Virus record (IMG/VR): IMGVR_UViG_3300034344_000006
Location: 1-37,170 of that record
Reading direction: 5' to 3' (one strand)
Origin: a virus
Length of the DNA: 37,170 nt
Every line of letters begins with the position of its first letter. Position 1 is the stretch's first letter. The notes under the pieces are model-generated. The model searched no databases. It was not told where the DNA came from and worked only from the letters and a program-made list of their open reading frames with translations. The position numbers and the translations under genes are program-made. Below are positions 30,582 to 37,170 of this stretch, one piece after another.

Positions 30582-32074
30582 GATGTTGTGTCTCCCATGG
30601 CCATATTAAGTAACTCTTCGAGGCTTGCTTCACCGCCTGACAATTCGGTCAGCGCCCAGACTATCCAATCCACCCGGTTCGGCGACTTGCCGTTGCTTTT
30701 ACCGGTCAACGGGTCGAAGTCTAGCATCTCTTCCTCAGCGTCGCTAAGCCCGGTCTTGTGCTGAACATACCCCAGCTCGTACAGGGCGGCAATAGGCTCG
30801 GCGCGTATCGTCTTACCCTTGGTAGCGCGCACACGAATAACACGGCCGATGAAACCTGCGTTGCGCAGCGTGTCTTCGCACATATCGCCGCCTTGGTTGA
30901 TCTCGATAACGATAGCGTCAGCGTCGTGCTTCTCGTAGGCCATGATAGCCCGTTCGGCCCAGTCCTTGGGTGAGCCTTTGCACGTATAGTCCGCATCGAT
31001 GCTGTACTGGTTCGGCTGGTCGTAAATCGACGCCGCACCGATGCCGTGCTCGTCGCTGTCTGGCTTGTTGGTTGTGGCGGGATCCACTGCGATGACGGTG
31101 CGCACCGGCACGGTGAACACCAGCTCCCGGGCCTTGGCGATTGTCTTCTCAGTCCAGAGCGCCGTCTCGTCGTCCCGCTTGATAGGCCGCTGCATGTACT
31201 GCGCCCAGAACCGTCGCCGGTGCGCCTTGAGGGCCACCTCATGCTTCTCGTTGTGTTTGAATGGCCATAACCATCCGTCGGGCAGGCCGTGCTCGATCGG
31301 GATGCCGTGTGTGTACTCTTCGGGGTACGGCTTGGAGCTGTCCAGGATGACGGGCAGGTCCAAGTGATGCCACTTCTCGCCGCTACCGCCTGTCAGCAGA
31401 TAGCCAGCCAAATCATGCCAGTGAATCCGCTGCATGATCAGAATGATCGGGTTTTCCTCAACGGCTACGCGGGAGGCGATCGTCTCGTTGTAGTTTGTGT
31501 TGACGGCTTCGCGCTTCACCTCGCTGTACGCGTCGTCAGGCTTAACCGGGTCATCAATCTGCAGGGCGCCGGTGAACTTGGTCTTATCCATCTGCCCGGC
31601 ACGGAAGCCGGTCACCTGCCCGCCTGCTGACGCTGCTGTAACACCACCGCCCGCTGTGGTGTGCCACATTTCTTTCGAATCGACGTCAGCCTTGGTGGTA
31701 ATAGGCCACATCTGCTGAAACTCTTTCGACTTGACGATAGCCCGGGACGTGGTGGAGTTGAGCAGGGCCAGTTTGTCGGAGTAGCTGAGGTGCAGAAAGC
31801 GCGCCATCGGATTAATCGCCAGCCCGCGCGCCTGGTAGTTAATGCTCGCCATCTCGGTCTTGGTATAGCCGGGCGGCACGGTGATGATCAGCCGGGAGAT
31901 GAACTGCGGATCGTCAGGAGGCAGCATCGTGCGATCGAGTGCGTCCTGCATGACGCGGTGATGCGGGGCGATGATCATCTTGGCGTCGAACCGCTGCTTG
32001 AAAAAATAGCGGCTGAAATACAGCCCGTCCTCCTCGCATTCGATCTTGCGGGCGAAGATTTTGGCGAACGTCAT
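30578..32074 (-). CDS. terL: Terminase large subunit
   Basis: This 498-aa packaging motor has an N-terminal ATPase and a C-terminal nuclease. The Walker A-like loop is VPPGYTKT (residues 66-73), LQIDDP (171-176) is the Walker B region, and LIMQRIHWHDLAGYLL (212-227) is typical of the psiM2-type TerL family (TIGR01630). The RNase H-like nuclease has D331 (AVDPAT), E391 (VIEINQGGD) and D469 (RVDWIVWAL). The start at MTFAKIF overlaps the Dam gene by ATGA; the reading 33 codons longer lies over Dam and is rejected. Packaging by headful is likely but not shown. Confidence 0.95.
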   Translation of the reverse strand: MTFAKIFARKIECEEDGLYFSRYFFKQRFDAKMIIAPHHRVMQDALDRTMLPPDDPQFISRLIITVPPGYTKTEMASINYQARGLAINPMARFLHLSYSDKLALLNSTTSRAIVKSKEFQQMWPITTKADVDSKEMWHTTAGGGVTAASAGGQVTGFRAGQMDKTKFTGALQIDDPVKPDDAYSEVKREAVNTNYNETIASRVAVEENPIILIMQRIHWHDLAGYLLTGGSGEKWHHLDLPVILDSSKPYPEEYTHGIPIEHGLPDGWLWPFKHNEKHEVALKAHRRRFWAQYMQRPIKRDDETALWTEKTIAKARELVFTVPVRTVIAVDPATTNKPDSDEHGIGAASIYDQPNQYSIDADYTCKGSPKDWAERAIMAYEKHDADAIVIEINQGGDMCEDTLRNAGFIGRVIRVRATKGKTIRAEPIAALYELGYVQHKTGLSDAEEEMLDFDPLTGKSNGKSPNRVDWIVWALTELSGGEASLEELLNMAMGDTTS

Positions 32075-32544
32075 GTCCGGCGTGCCTGGAATGTCTCTAC
32101 TCTCACTAAATGCCCCGGCAATCCGCTTAAAACGACTCGGTGTACCGCTTCCTCGCCGAATAGGAATAGACAACTACCGACGCTATTGCTACTTGAGCCA
32201 CCGATAAAATTAATCCTCTTGCCCATCACCCAGTACCGCCCCGCCGCTGCGGCTATCGGCCCAAACCAAGGCGCGCTACCCCGCTCAGGCAGTAGCAGAA
32301 TGCCGCATCCATGCGCCTGCGCTTTTTCAGCCCACGCTTCTTTTTGGGAAAAAGGCGGATTGCAGTACGTAAATCCGCGCCAGTCACGTTCTAACCCATC
32401 CTCTCCCCGCTCGATCGCCCAATTATCGACGCCGATGCGAGTATCGACACCGGCGCAAGGATCTAAGTCTATGCGCCCCAAGGGCGCCATAACCCACGCT
32501 GGCGTCTGCAATACATCATTCTTTTTCATCCTTTTAGCAGCCAT
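32071..32544 (-). CDS. DNA N6-adenine methyltransferase (phage Dam family)
   Basis: This 157-aa protein fits the phage DNA N-6-adenine methyltransferase family (PF05869). The parts are LQTPAWVMAPLGRIDLDPCA near the start, YCNPPFS with the catalytic NPPF motif, the GILLLPERGSAPWFG segment, and INFIGGSSSNSVGSCLFLFG. It would methylate adenine in phage DNA. Lying between the terminase subunits is unusual. ATG 32544 is chosen (11-base overlap with the small terminase); an ATG at 32529 is preceded by AAAAGG but too closely. Confidence 0.88.
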   Translation of the reverse strand: MAAKRMKKNDVLQTPAWVMAPLGRIDLDPCAGVDTRIGVDNWAIERGEDGLERDWRGFTYCNPPFSQKEAWAEKAQAHGCGILLLPERGSAPWFGPIAAAAGRYWVMGKRINFIGGSSSNSVGSCLFLFGEEAVHRVVLSGLPGHLVRVETFQARRT

Positions 32545-33118
32545 CGTCCGCCAGCATCTCGCGCCTGGCTTGTTTGAACTCTTCGGCATTGAGCTGGGTA
32601 AACGCCATGGCGCCGGTATGCTCGATCTGTTCCTTGAAAGCCTGAACGTCCGTGTGCGTGCCGACCAGCTTCAGGGCCTGCAGCTTACACGTCCCTTTCA
32701 ATTTCACCCTGTCGACCTCGTAGGCGTCCTCTCCACGACCTTTCGTGATGGTGTCGACGGTATATTCGCTGATGCAATACCAGTCGTCATCCGTGGCGGT
32801 GCTGAAGTCATAGATCGCCGTCCCGTCGTCTTGCTTTTTGATAAATCTATTAATATTAAAATCTGCTAATAAAGCGGCACGCTTGAGCACCCAGGCGGCG
32901 TCGATCTTCACCTGGACGGCGGCGGTGGCGAGTAGCTGAGACACGGCCTGCGCCATAAGAGGGTGTTTAAAGAGTTCTGTCGCTTTGACGGCGATTGTCT
33001 GCGGCTGCATGTTCTCGCAGTCATAGGCGTGCTTATAGGCGTCTGCCTTACAGCGCGACTCATCCCGGGCGTAGTAGGCCAAGGCTTTCTGCATTTTGGC
33101 TGTGAATTGATAATCCAT
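32534..33118 (-). CDS. Terminase small subunit (Terminase_2-like)
   Basis: This 194-aa protein is the first leftward gene after the control region and would recognise phage DNA for packaging. The N-terminal half (FTAKMQKALAYYARDESRCK, then AYDCENMQPQTIAVKATELF KHP, given in parts) follows the helix-turn-helix of Terminase_2 proteins: growth of N-terminal helices, then the conserved A-x-x-L-x-x-HP turn. The C-terminal part has DFNINRFIKKQDDG and the helical oligomerization segment. ATG 33118 has an AAGG site; a longer reading is not supported. Confidence 0.82.
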   Translation of the reverse strand: MDYQFTAKMQKALAYYARDESRCKADAYKHAYDCENMQPQTIAVKATELFKHPLMAQAVSQLLATAAVQVKIDAAWVLKRAALLADFNINRFIKKQDDGTAIYDFSTATDDDWYCISEYTVDTITKGRGEDAYEVDRVKLKGTCKLQALKLVGTHTDVQAFKEQIEHTGAMAFTQLNAEEFKQARREMLADDGC

Positions 33119-33162
33119 ATTAGTGAACCTTAATTTACCGCCTGTTAACCGTTTCGCCACTA

Positions 33163-33191
33163 ATTCTGTGCCACAAAACCCGCCACGTCAA
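33163..33191 (-). promoter_or_regulatory. Possible leftward sigma70 promoter for the late operon
   Basis: On the minus strand TTGACG and CAGAAT are 17 bases apart, and transcription would begin some 30-40 bases before the small terminase ATG at 33118. The -10 match is moderate. Late phage genes often need an activator, so this may not be used alone. Confidence 0.4.
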
Positions 33192-33222
33192 TCCGACAAT
33201 AACCGTGCGTTTTACTGGGTTT

Positions 33223-33239
33223 TGTAACGCTTGTAACGC
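33223..33239. repeat. Two TGTAACGC copies, 9 bases apart
   Basis: TGTAACGC occurs at 33223-33230 and 33232-33239, as a direct repeat with a 9-base period. It lies upstream of the leftward promoter candidate, and may be part of the same operator family as the copies near 33400-33500. Confidence 0.6.
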
Positions 33240-33385
33240 TTCAAACCCTATTGTAGGTGATACCACAGTACTATGTTATCTATAGCACCCTATATGTTAT
33301 ATAACTACATTTTCAGGGTTATAGTAAATTTAGTGTTACAACCGTCACAACGTAGACGGGGCGGGGCTTTAGGCCAGTTTTAGGA

Positions 33386-33499
33386 GCGTTACAGAAACCG
33401 TTACAAGCGTTACATGCGTTACACCGTATCGGCGCAAAGCCCGTATGCTTTATAGGTGTAACGCATGGCGTAACGCTTGACATCGGTGCGTGCGTTACA
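33386..33499. repeat. Operator/iteron-like cluster of GCGTTACA and its complement
   Basis: GCGTTACA is at 33386, 33407, 33416 and 33492, CGTTACA at 33399, TGTAACGC at 33457 and GTAACGC at 33470. TGCGTTACACC (33415-33425) and GGTGTAACGCA (33455-33465) form a perfect 11-bp inverted repeat with a 29-base gap. Clusters like this bind a repressor, activator or replication initiator. The sites are seen directly; the protein is unknown, with the HTH protein at 33541 as the first candidate. Confidence 0.7.
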
Positions 33500-33506
33500 C
33501 TAACAT
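33477..33506 (+). promoter_or_regulatory. Rightward early promoter overlapped by operator repeats
   Basis: TTGACA (33477-33482) and TAACAT (33501-33506) are 18 bases apart. One GCGTTACA lies within the spacer and one GTAACGC touches the -35 box, so binding would block RNA polymerase. Transcription would start about 20-25 bases before the ATG at 33541, which has GGAGG. Confidence 0.68.
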
Positions 33507-33540
33507 AGTTAACACAGACAACACGTAGGATGGAGGTATT

Positions 33541-33963
33541 ATGCTAAACCTTGAAATCACCCCCAAAACGGCAGCCAACATATTGCGCGTATCGACGATG
33601 ACTATCTCCCGGTGGATGGCCAACAAAACGATACGCGAGTTCAAACGATACGGCGTCCGTAAAGTCCGCATACCACGCACCGAGATCGATCGTATTCTTC
33701 GAACCCCAGGCCGCACCGCGTTGGTCACACGCCTGTATGACCTCATAGCGGAAGCCATTGACGAGGTGATACTGACAGGCGATGGGGAGAGCATCCAAGA
33801 CTTACAGCACGCCCTGCAGTACGCACGGGACGCGTACTTCGCCCCGTACGATACATGGGGCCGAAACATCGACGGGATGCGGTATCACTTAGTGACGCCT
33901 CGCCTCAAACACCCCGGGATTGCTTGTTTGTGCGAAGCGACGGGATTGCTCTGCGCCGCATAG
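33541..33963 (+). CDS. Helix-turn-helix DNA-binding protein, 140 aa
   Basis: The N-terminal part (ITPKTAANILRVSTMTISRW, then RKVRIPRTEIDRIL) resembles an HTH_17/excisionase-type domain: a helix-turn-helix followed by a short wing and a basic, arginine-rich strand. The rest (VTRLYDLIAEAIDEVILTGD) is helical and may dimerize. It is the first early gene, directly downstream of the operator cluster and GGAGG, so it may bind those repeats and regulate its own promoter. It is not a classical CI-type repressor. Two cysteines lie near the C-terminus, with unclear role. Confidence 0.75.
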   Translation: MLNLEITPKTAANILRVSTMTISRWMANKTIREFKRYGVRKVRIPRTEIDRILRTPGRTALVTRLYDLIAEAIDEVILTGDGESIQDLQHALQYARDAYFAPYDTWGRNIDGMRYHLVTPRLKHPGIACLCEATGLLCAA

Positions 33964-34025
33964 TTGCATAGTGTGTGGAAGTGTACTATTGTTCCCTCCC
34001 CGGTAGCCCACAATGAGAGCATGGT

Positions 34026-34355
34026 ATGGAACGCGAGACCCGTTATACCGTATTGAAAATATCAGATATTGACGGGGCGCTGAGTACCGTTGAGAAGGAA
34101 GTACTCGTCATTCTGGAAGAGAAAATAGATACTTTCCGGCGTGTCCGGGGTAAGCAGCCTCTTAAGTGCGTGGTGGTCGAGCACGATTGGCCGGAGTACG
34201 AGCCGACGTGGGCGGCGATAGAAAAGCGCGTCGCCCGAGAAGCGCTGCCTGAGTGGTTCTGCAGCGGCCTTCCTGGCACGGAGACATGCGAATACCGCAG
34301 AGACCACTATACCTGCCTCAAAACGACAGATTGCGACGACCAGGTACCGTTCTAA
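34026..34355 (+). CDS. Conserved phage hypothetical protein, 109 aa
   Basis: This 109-aa acidic protein matches a small phage family with the pattern RYTVLK-ISDI near the start, KCVVVEHDWPEYEPTW in the middle and WFCSGLPGTETCEYR at the end. No function is known to me. Four cysteines in the C-terminal part could bind a metal. A GAGAG ribosome-binding site precedes the ATG. Its TAA overlaps the next ATG (TAATG), so it is translated with the second HTH protein. The 62 bases before it hold no gene or visible terminator. Confidence 0.72.
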   Translation: MERETRYTVLKISDIDGALSTVEKEVLVILEEKIDTFRRVRGKQPLKCVVVEHDWPEYEPTWAAIEKRVAREALPEWFCSGLPGTETCEYRRDHYTCLKTTDCDDQVPF

Positions 34356-34543
34356 TGACAACAGACCGCCTACTCACCCCCGCCGAGGTAGCCGCCGAGC
34401 TTAGAATCGACAAGCGCTCGATCTATGCGCTACTGCGCGAGGGTACACTCCCCCACATAGACCTCGGCCACCGCACCAAACGCATAAAACGCTCGGCTCT
34501 CGATCAATACCTATCCGATCGGGAGGCCGGCACATGCAGTTAG
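34355..34543 (+). CDS. Small HTH protein (HTH_17/excisionase family), 62 aa
   Basis: This 62-aa protein is a nearly complete HTH_17 (excisionase-like, MerR-type) domain: LLTPAEVAAELRIDKRSIYA, LLREGTLPHIDLG and RTKRIKRSALDQYL. The ATG overlaps the preceding TAA; a reading 34 codons longer covers the upstream gene in another frame and is not supported. Its stop overlaps the primase start by 10 bases. Such proteins serve as excisionases or small regulators; beside a primase, a role in replication control is possible. Confidence 0.82.
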   Translation: MTTDRLLTPAEVAAELRIDKRSIYALLREGTLPHIDLGHRTKRIKRSALDQYLSDREAGTCS

Positions 34544-37020
34544 CGGCACAACTCAAAGCCGCCGGCGTCCACTCATTCCCCTGTGCGGTTAACTACAACT
34601 ACAGTAAGTTGAAATGGGAGAAGCACCCGCTCACGGTCAATCATGAGTCGTGGGCAGACACGGCGCTGCGTCCACTTAACGACCCCGCCATTCAGTGGGC
34701 CAACTGTAAGGTACTAGGTATCCCGATCCCTGCCGGCATCGTCGTCATCGACCTGGATACCTACCGGCCCGGCTGCTCTACCGAGAGTGCTGACGTCATC
34801 CTTGGAGCCCAACTGCCATGGGCGCAAGCGTTCATCCAGACCACCATCAGCGGGGGCAGCCACTACGCCTTCAGGCTGCCCGCCTGGCCGGTACGGCAGG
34901 GCGACAACTTCGGCGGCCCTGGTAGTGGCATCGACACTCGGGTCGCACAACGCGGCTTCATCTGCAGCGGTGAGGGCTATGGACAGGCCGCACCGTTCGG
35001 CGTGATGCGCATGGCATACCCCGAGAGCCTGCCGGTATTGCCGGACGCCTGTCGTGTACTACTCGAACAGCACGTCGATGAACAGCCGCAACGTGCCGAG
35101 CTTCCGGGTGACAGCGATCGGGATGTCGCCAGCGTTCAAGCCGCCCTGCGCCACATCGACCCGACTGAACGCGGTACGTGGCGCGATATAGGTTTCGCCC
35201 TTAAGCATTATTTCCATGATGATGAGGAGACCGGTTTCGCGCTATGGGACGCATGGTCGGCAGGTGAATACGGCGACGGGTGCCCGCCGACATACGCTGC
35301 GGAGACCCAGCGCGGTCAGTGGAACAGCTTCAGGGCGGTGCGCGAAGGCGCGACAATCACCGTCGGCACGCTGTTTCACATGGCGCTGCAAGGTGGTTGG
35401 GTGCCGCCTGCCCGGTTCGATACCTCGGTGGCCTTCGGTGATGGCGCCGCCCCGATCGAGGCGTTCAACGACCTGATCACCCGCATCATGGAAGGCGGCG
35501 GAGATAGCCGTAAGACCGAAGAGCTGATGACGGCGATCGCTACGTCAGGCTGTAATGAGGTTCAGGCGTTGCTACTGCGCAACGAGCTCAAAGCCGAGAT
35601 GAAGTCCGCCAAGATACTGGACAAAGACCTCGCTGCCGCCATTGACCGGAAGATCACCCCGCAGATCCGCACCGTGGCATCTGGCGCGTACACCAAGAAC
35701 CACACCGAGAACGCCCAGCTGTTTGTCCAGGCGAACTACCCCGACGGCGTGCTGATTCGCGTTGACGAGATATGGTACATCTACGACGGCAAGAGCTGGG
35801 TCGAGCGGCAAGACGCCACCATCCTGCATCAGCTCACCGTAGCGATGAGCCCCAGCCTGCCTCAGAGCGGGGACATTAGCGGAACGTACCAGATAATGGC
35901 GAACACCGCCTACCGTACCGACGTCAAGATGAACGAAGACGGCCCGAGTGTCGTGCTGTTCCAGAATGGCGCACTCGACCTGTTCTCCGGCCAGGTGCTG
36001 CCCCACGATAAGCGCTACATGATCACCAAGATCCTGCCGTACGATTTCAACCCAAATGCCACGGCGCCGAACTGGCTGGTGTTCCTGAACGAGGTGCTGG
36101 AAGGCGACCAGGAACGCATCGCCCTCCTGCAAGAGTGGTTAGGTTACATGGTGTCGCCCTCCTACCAGTACCAGAAGATCATGATGCTAATCGGCCCGCG
36201 CCGGAGCGGTAAAGGCACCATCGGGCAGATCCTGCAGCAAATCGTCGGCGTGCAGAACTACAGCGGGGCGTCGCTTGAGTCGTTCGCCGATGATGACTTC
36301 CTGGACAGCCTGCGTGGCAAGACGATCGCGTTCAGTGGTGATACGGCCAAGAACGTCAGCCGCAATAAGGTGGAGAGGGTCATCGAGCGCCTTAAGAAGA
36401 TCAGCGGCGGCGACGTGGTGGACTTCGGCCGTAAATACAAGTCGCGCATGAGCTGCAAGCTGCCGACCCGCATCATGCTGTCGGCCAACCATGTACCGCG
36501 GCTGTTCGATGACTCCGAGGCCCTGTCTCACCGCATGCTGGTGATACCGTTTGAGGTCAGTTACGCCGACCGGGAGAATCCCTACCTGATCAACGCCCTG
36601 TCCGCTGAGATCGAAGGTATCGCACTGTGGGCGTTGCAAGGTTTGGCCCGGCTCAATGCAAACCAACGCTTCACGGTACCTGCCGCCAGCCGCAACGAGA
36701 TGGAATTCATTGCCGAGTCGTACAGCCCGATGCGAGGTTTCATTGACGCCTGCTGTACGCTGGGCGACGGCGCACAACGGATCAGCGGTAGCGACCTGTA
36801 TGAAGCGTACCGGGCATGGGCGTTGTCCGAGCAAGAGGCGCACATCCTGTCCAGGAAGGTATTCGTCAGTACGTTTAAGGACGCCTCACGCGGCCATGGT
36901 TGCCGATATGGCCCCCAGCGCATAGGCGAAGAGATCGTCCGGGGGTTCAACGGCATAGCTGTTAACACCACCGCGCTGCCTGTGACGGCGAGTGCATTCC
37001 AACCGAAGATTGTTAAATAG
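34534..37020 (+). CDS. Bifunctional primase-polymerase / SF3 helicase (phage primase-helicase)
   Basis: This 828-aa protein makes primers and unwinds DNA. The N-terminal prim-pol domain has D73 and D75 (VVIDLDTY) and the GGSHYAF motif with S109 and H110. A PriCT-like part follows near 205-290 (ALRHIDPTERGTWRDIGFAL). The C-terminal SF3 helicase has a D5-type N-domain (TKILPYDFNPNATAPNW), Walker A GPRRSGKGT (554-562), a Walker B-like TIAFSGD (D603) and the SANHVPRL sensor (N652). It overlaps the small HTH gene by 10 bases. Size is typical for fused P4-like primase-helicases. Confidence 0.92.
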   Translation: MQLAAQLKAAGVHSFPCAVNYNYSKLKWEKHPLTVNHESWADTALRPLNDPAIQWANCKVLGIPIPAGIVVIDLDTYRPGCSTESADVILGAQLPWAQAFIQTTISGGSHYAFRLPAWPVRQGDNFGGPGSGIDTRVAQRGFICSGEGYGQAAPFGVMRMAYPESLPVLPDACRVLLEQHVDEQPQRAELPGDSDRDVASVQAALRHIDPTERGTWRDIGFALKHYFHDDEETGFALWDAWSAGEYGDGCPPTYAAETQRGQWNSFRAVREGATITVGTLFHMALQGGWVPPARFDTSVAFGDGAAPIEAFNDLITRIMEGGGDSRKTEELMTAIATSGCNEVQALLLRNELKAEMKSAKILDKDLAAAIDRKITPQIRTVASGAYTKNHTENAQLFVQANYPDGVLIRVDEIWYIYDGKSWVERQDATILHQLTVAMSPSLPQSGDISGTYQIMANTAYRTDVKMNEDGPSVVLFQNGALDLFSGQVLPHDKRYMITKILPYDFNPNATAPNWLVFLNEVLEGDQERIALLQEWLGYMVSPSYQYQKIMMLIGPRRSGKGTIGQILQQIVGVQNYSGASLESFADDDFLDSLRGKTIAFSGDTAKNVSRNKVERVIERLKKISGGDVVDFGRKYKSRMSCKLPTRIMLSANHVPRLFDDSEALSHRMLVIPFEVSYADRENPYLINALSAEIEGIALWALQGLARLNANQRFTVPAASRNEMEFIAESYSPMRGFIDACCTLGDGAQRISGSDLYEAYRAWALSEQEAHILSRKVFVSTFKDASRGHGCRYGPQRIGEEIVRGFNGIAVNTTALPVTASAFQPKIVK

Positions 37021-37094
37021 CCGACGAACGGTAGTAGACAACCGTCAGCCCCTGACCTATAGTTACCCCAACATCAACGGAAAGGAACGAGACA

Positions 37095-37170
37095 ATGAGT
37101 TATAGCCAACGAATACTAGACAGAGCGCAAATCGCTGCCGAGTTACGCCCGATCGCGCATCGCCTTAACG
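37095..37170 (+). CDS. Start of a further rightward gene (25 codons, cut by window end)
   Basis: An ATG with AAGGA eight bases upstream opens a frame with no stop up to the window end; the first residues are MSYSQRILDRAQIAAELRPI. The strong SD and the position after the primase make it a real gene, probably of the replication region. Too little is visible to name it. The 74 bases before it hold no other gene; a GTCAG-CCC-CTGAC mini-hairpin lies in them. Confidence 0.65.
   Translation, partial: MSYSQRILDRAQIAAELRPIAHRLN

Larger units (their letters stand above)
33119..33540. promoter_or_regulatory. Divergent control region between late (left) and early (right) genes
   Basis: The 422 bases hold no ORF. 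They contain at least nine copies of GCGTTACA or its complement, several of them around the rightward promoter, an AT-rich part (33260-33340) with the palindrome GTTATATAAC at 33296-33305, and promoter-like sequences on both strands. The layout matches a phage genetic switch or an origin region. No lysogeny repressor gene is present in the window. Confidence 0.75.

Noticed and set aside
32075-32173. N-terminal extension of the large terminase by 33 residues
   Set aside because: It overlaps the Dam gene 3' end in another frame; the internal ATG gives the ATGA coupling seen throughout this operon.
31661-32869. 402-codon open frame antisense to terminase, Dam and small terminase
   Set aside because: It crosses three well supported genes and is a by-product of their GC-rich codons; the product has low-complexity Arg/Pro content.
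37021-37094. Terminator after the primase gene
   Set aside because: The small ACGGT/ACCGT and GTCAG/CTGAC stems are too weak and have no T-run; the next gene has its own SD and is probably cotranscribed.
1-37170. tRNA or rRNA genes
   Set aside because: No cloverleaf with a GTTCRA-type arm or rRNA-like conserved stretch was seen on reading both strands; a tRNAscan run would settle it.

Overview
The window is a continuous piece of a tailed, contractile (myovirus-type) bacteriophage genome, GC-rich over most of its length. The tail and baseplate genes follow the order of phage Mu: DUF2635, sheath, tube, frameshifted chaperone pair, tape measure, then the gp43, gp44, gp45, gp46, gp47 and gp48 counterparts, then fibers. 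No Mu transposase gene is present. Instead there is a family A DNA polymerase and a primase/SF3 helicase, so this looks like a phage that replicates with its own enzymes. The host is probably a Gram-negative proteobacterium, judging from the Mu-type tail, the GH108 lysozyme and the SD-led starts. The exact host cannot be read from the sequence.

Layout. 1-3174 (+): the 3' part of DNA polymerase I, a small ORF, then an AT-richer island with a SAM methyltransferase gene behind an attC-like palindrome and a hypothetical gene. 3175-3276: convergent junction with a hairpin. 3277-33118 (-): one long, tightly coupled late block. Read in the direction of transcription, from 33118 down, it contains: small terminase, Dam methylase, large terminase; a six-gene insert of beta-rich, repeat-containing and secreted proteins; portal, head morphogenesis protein, protease with nested scaffold, decoration protein, major capsid protein, a coiled-coil protein; an intrinsic terminator; connector and neck genes, sheath, tube, chaperones, tape measure, baseplate, two fibers with duplicated N-termini; and a lysis cassette. 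33119-33540: divergent control region with many copies of GCGTTACA and its complement, and promoter-like sequences on both strands. 33541-37170 (+): two HTH proteins, a small conserved ORF, the primase-helicase and the start of another gene.

How the genes work together. The rightward unit carries regulators and replication functions, and the polymerase at the left edge probably belongs to the same early region beyond the window. The leftward unit builds the virion and lyses the cell. Many late genes overlap by ATGA, TAATG or TGATG, which implies translational coupling. Two methyltransferases may modify phage DNA.

Most notable: an attC-like integron site in front of the methyltransferase gene; a -1 frameshift signal (slippery heptamer, 8-nt spacer, hairpin) in the tail chaperones; a DNRLRE protein with eight 21-residue repeats between terminase and portal; an operator array over the early promoter; and an intrinsic terminator that runs almost into the GTG start of the next structural gene.
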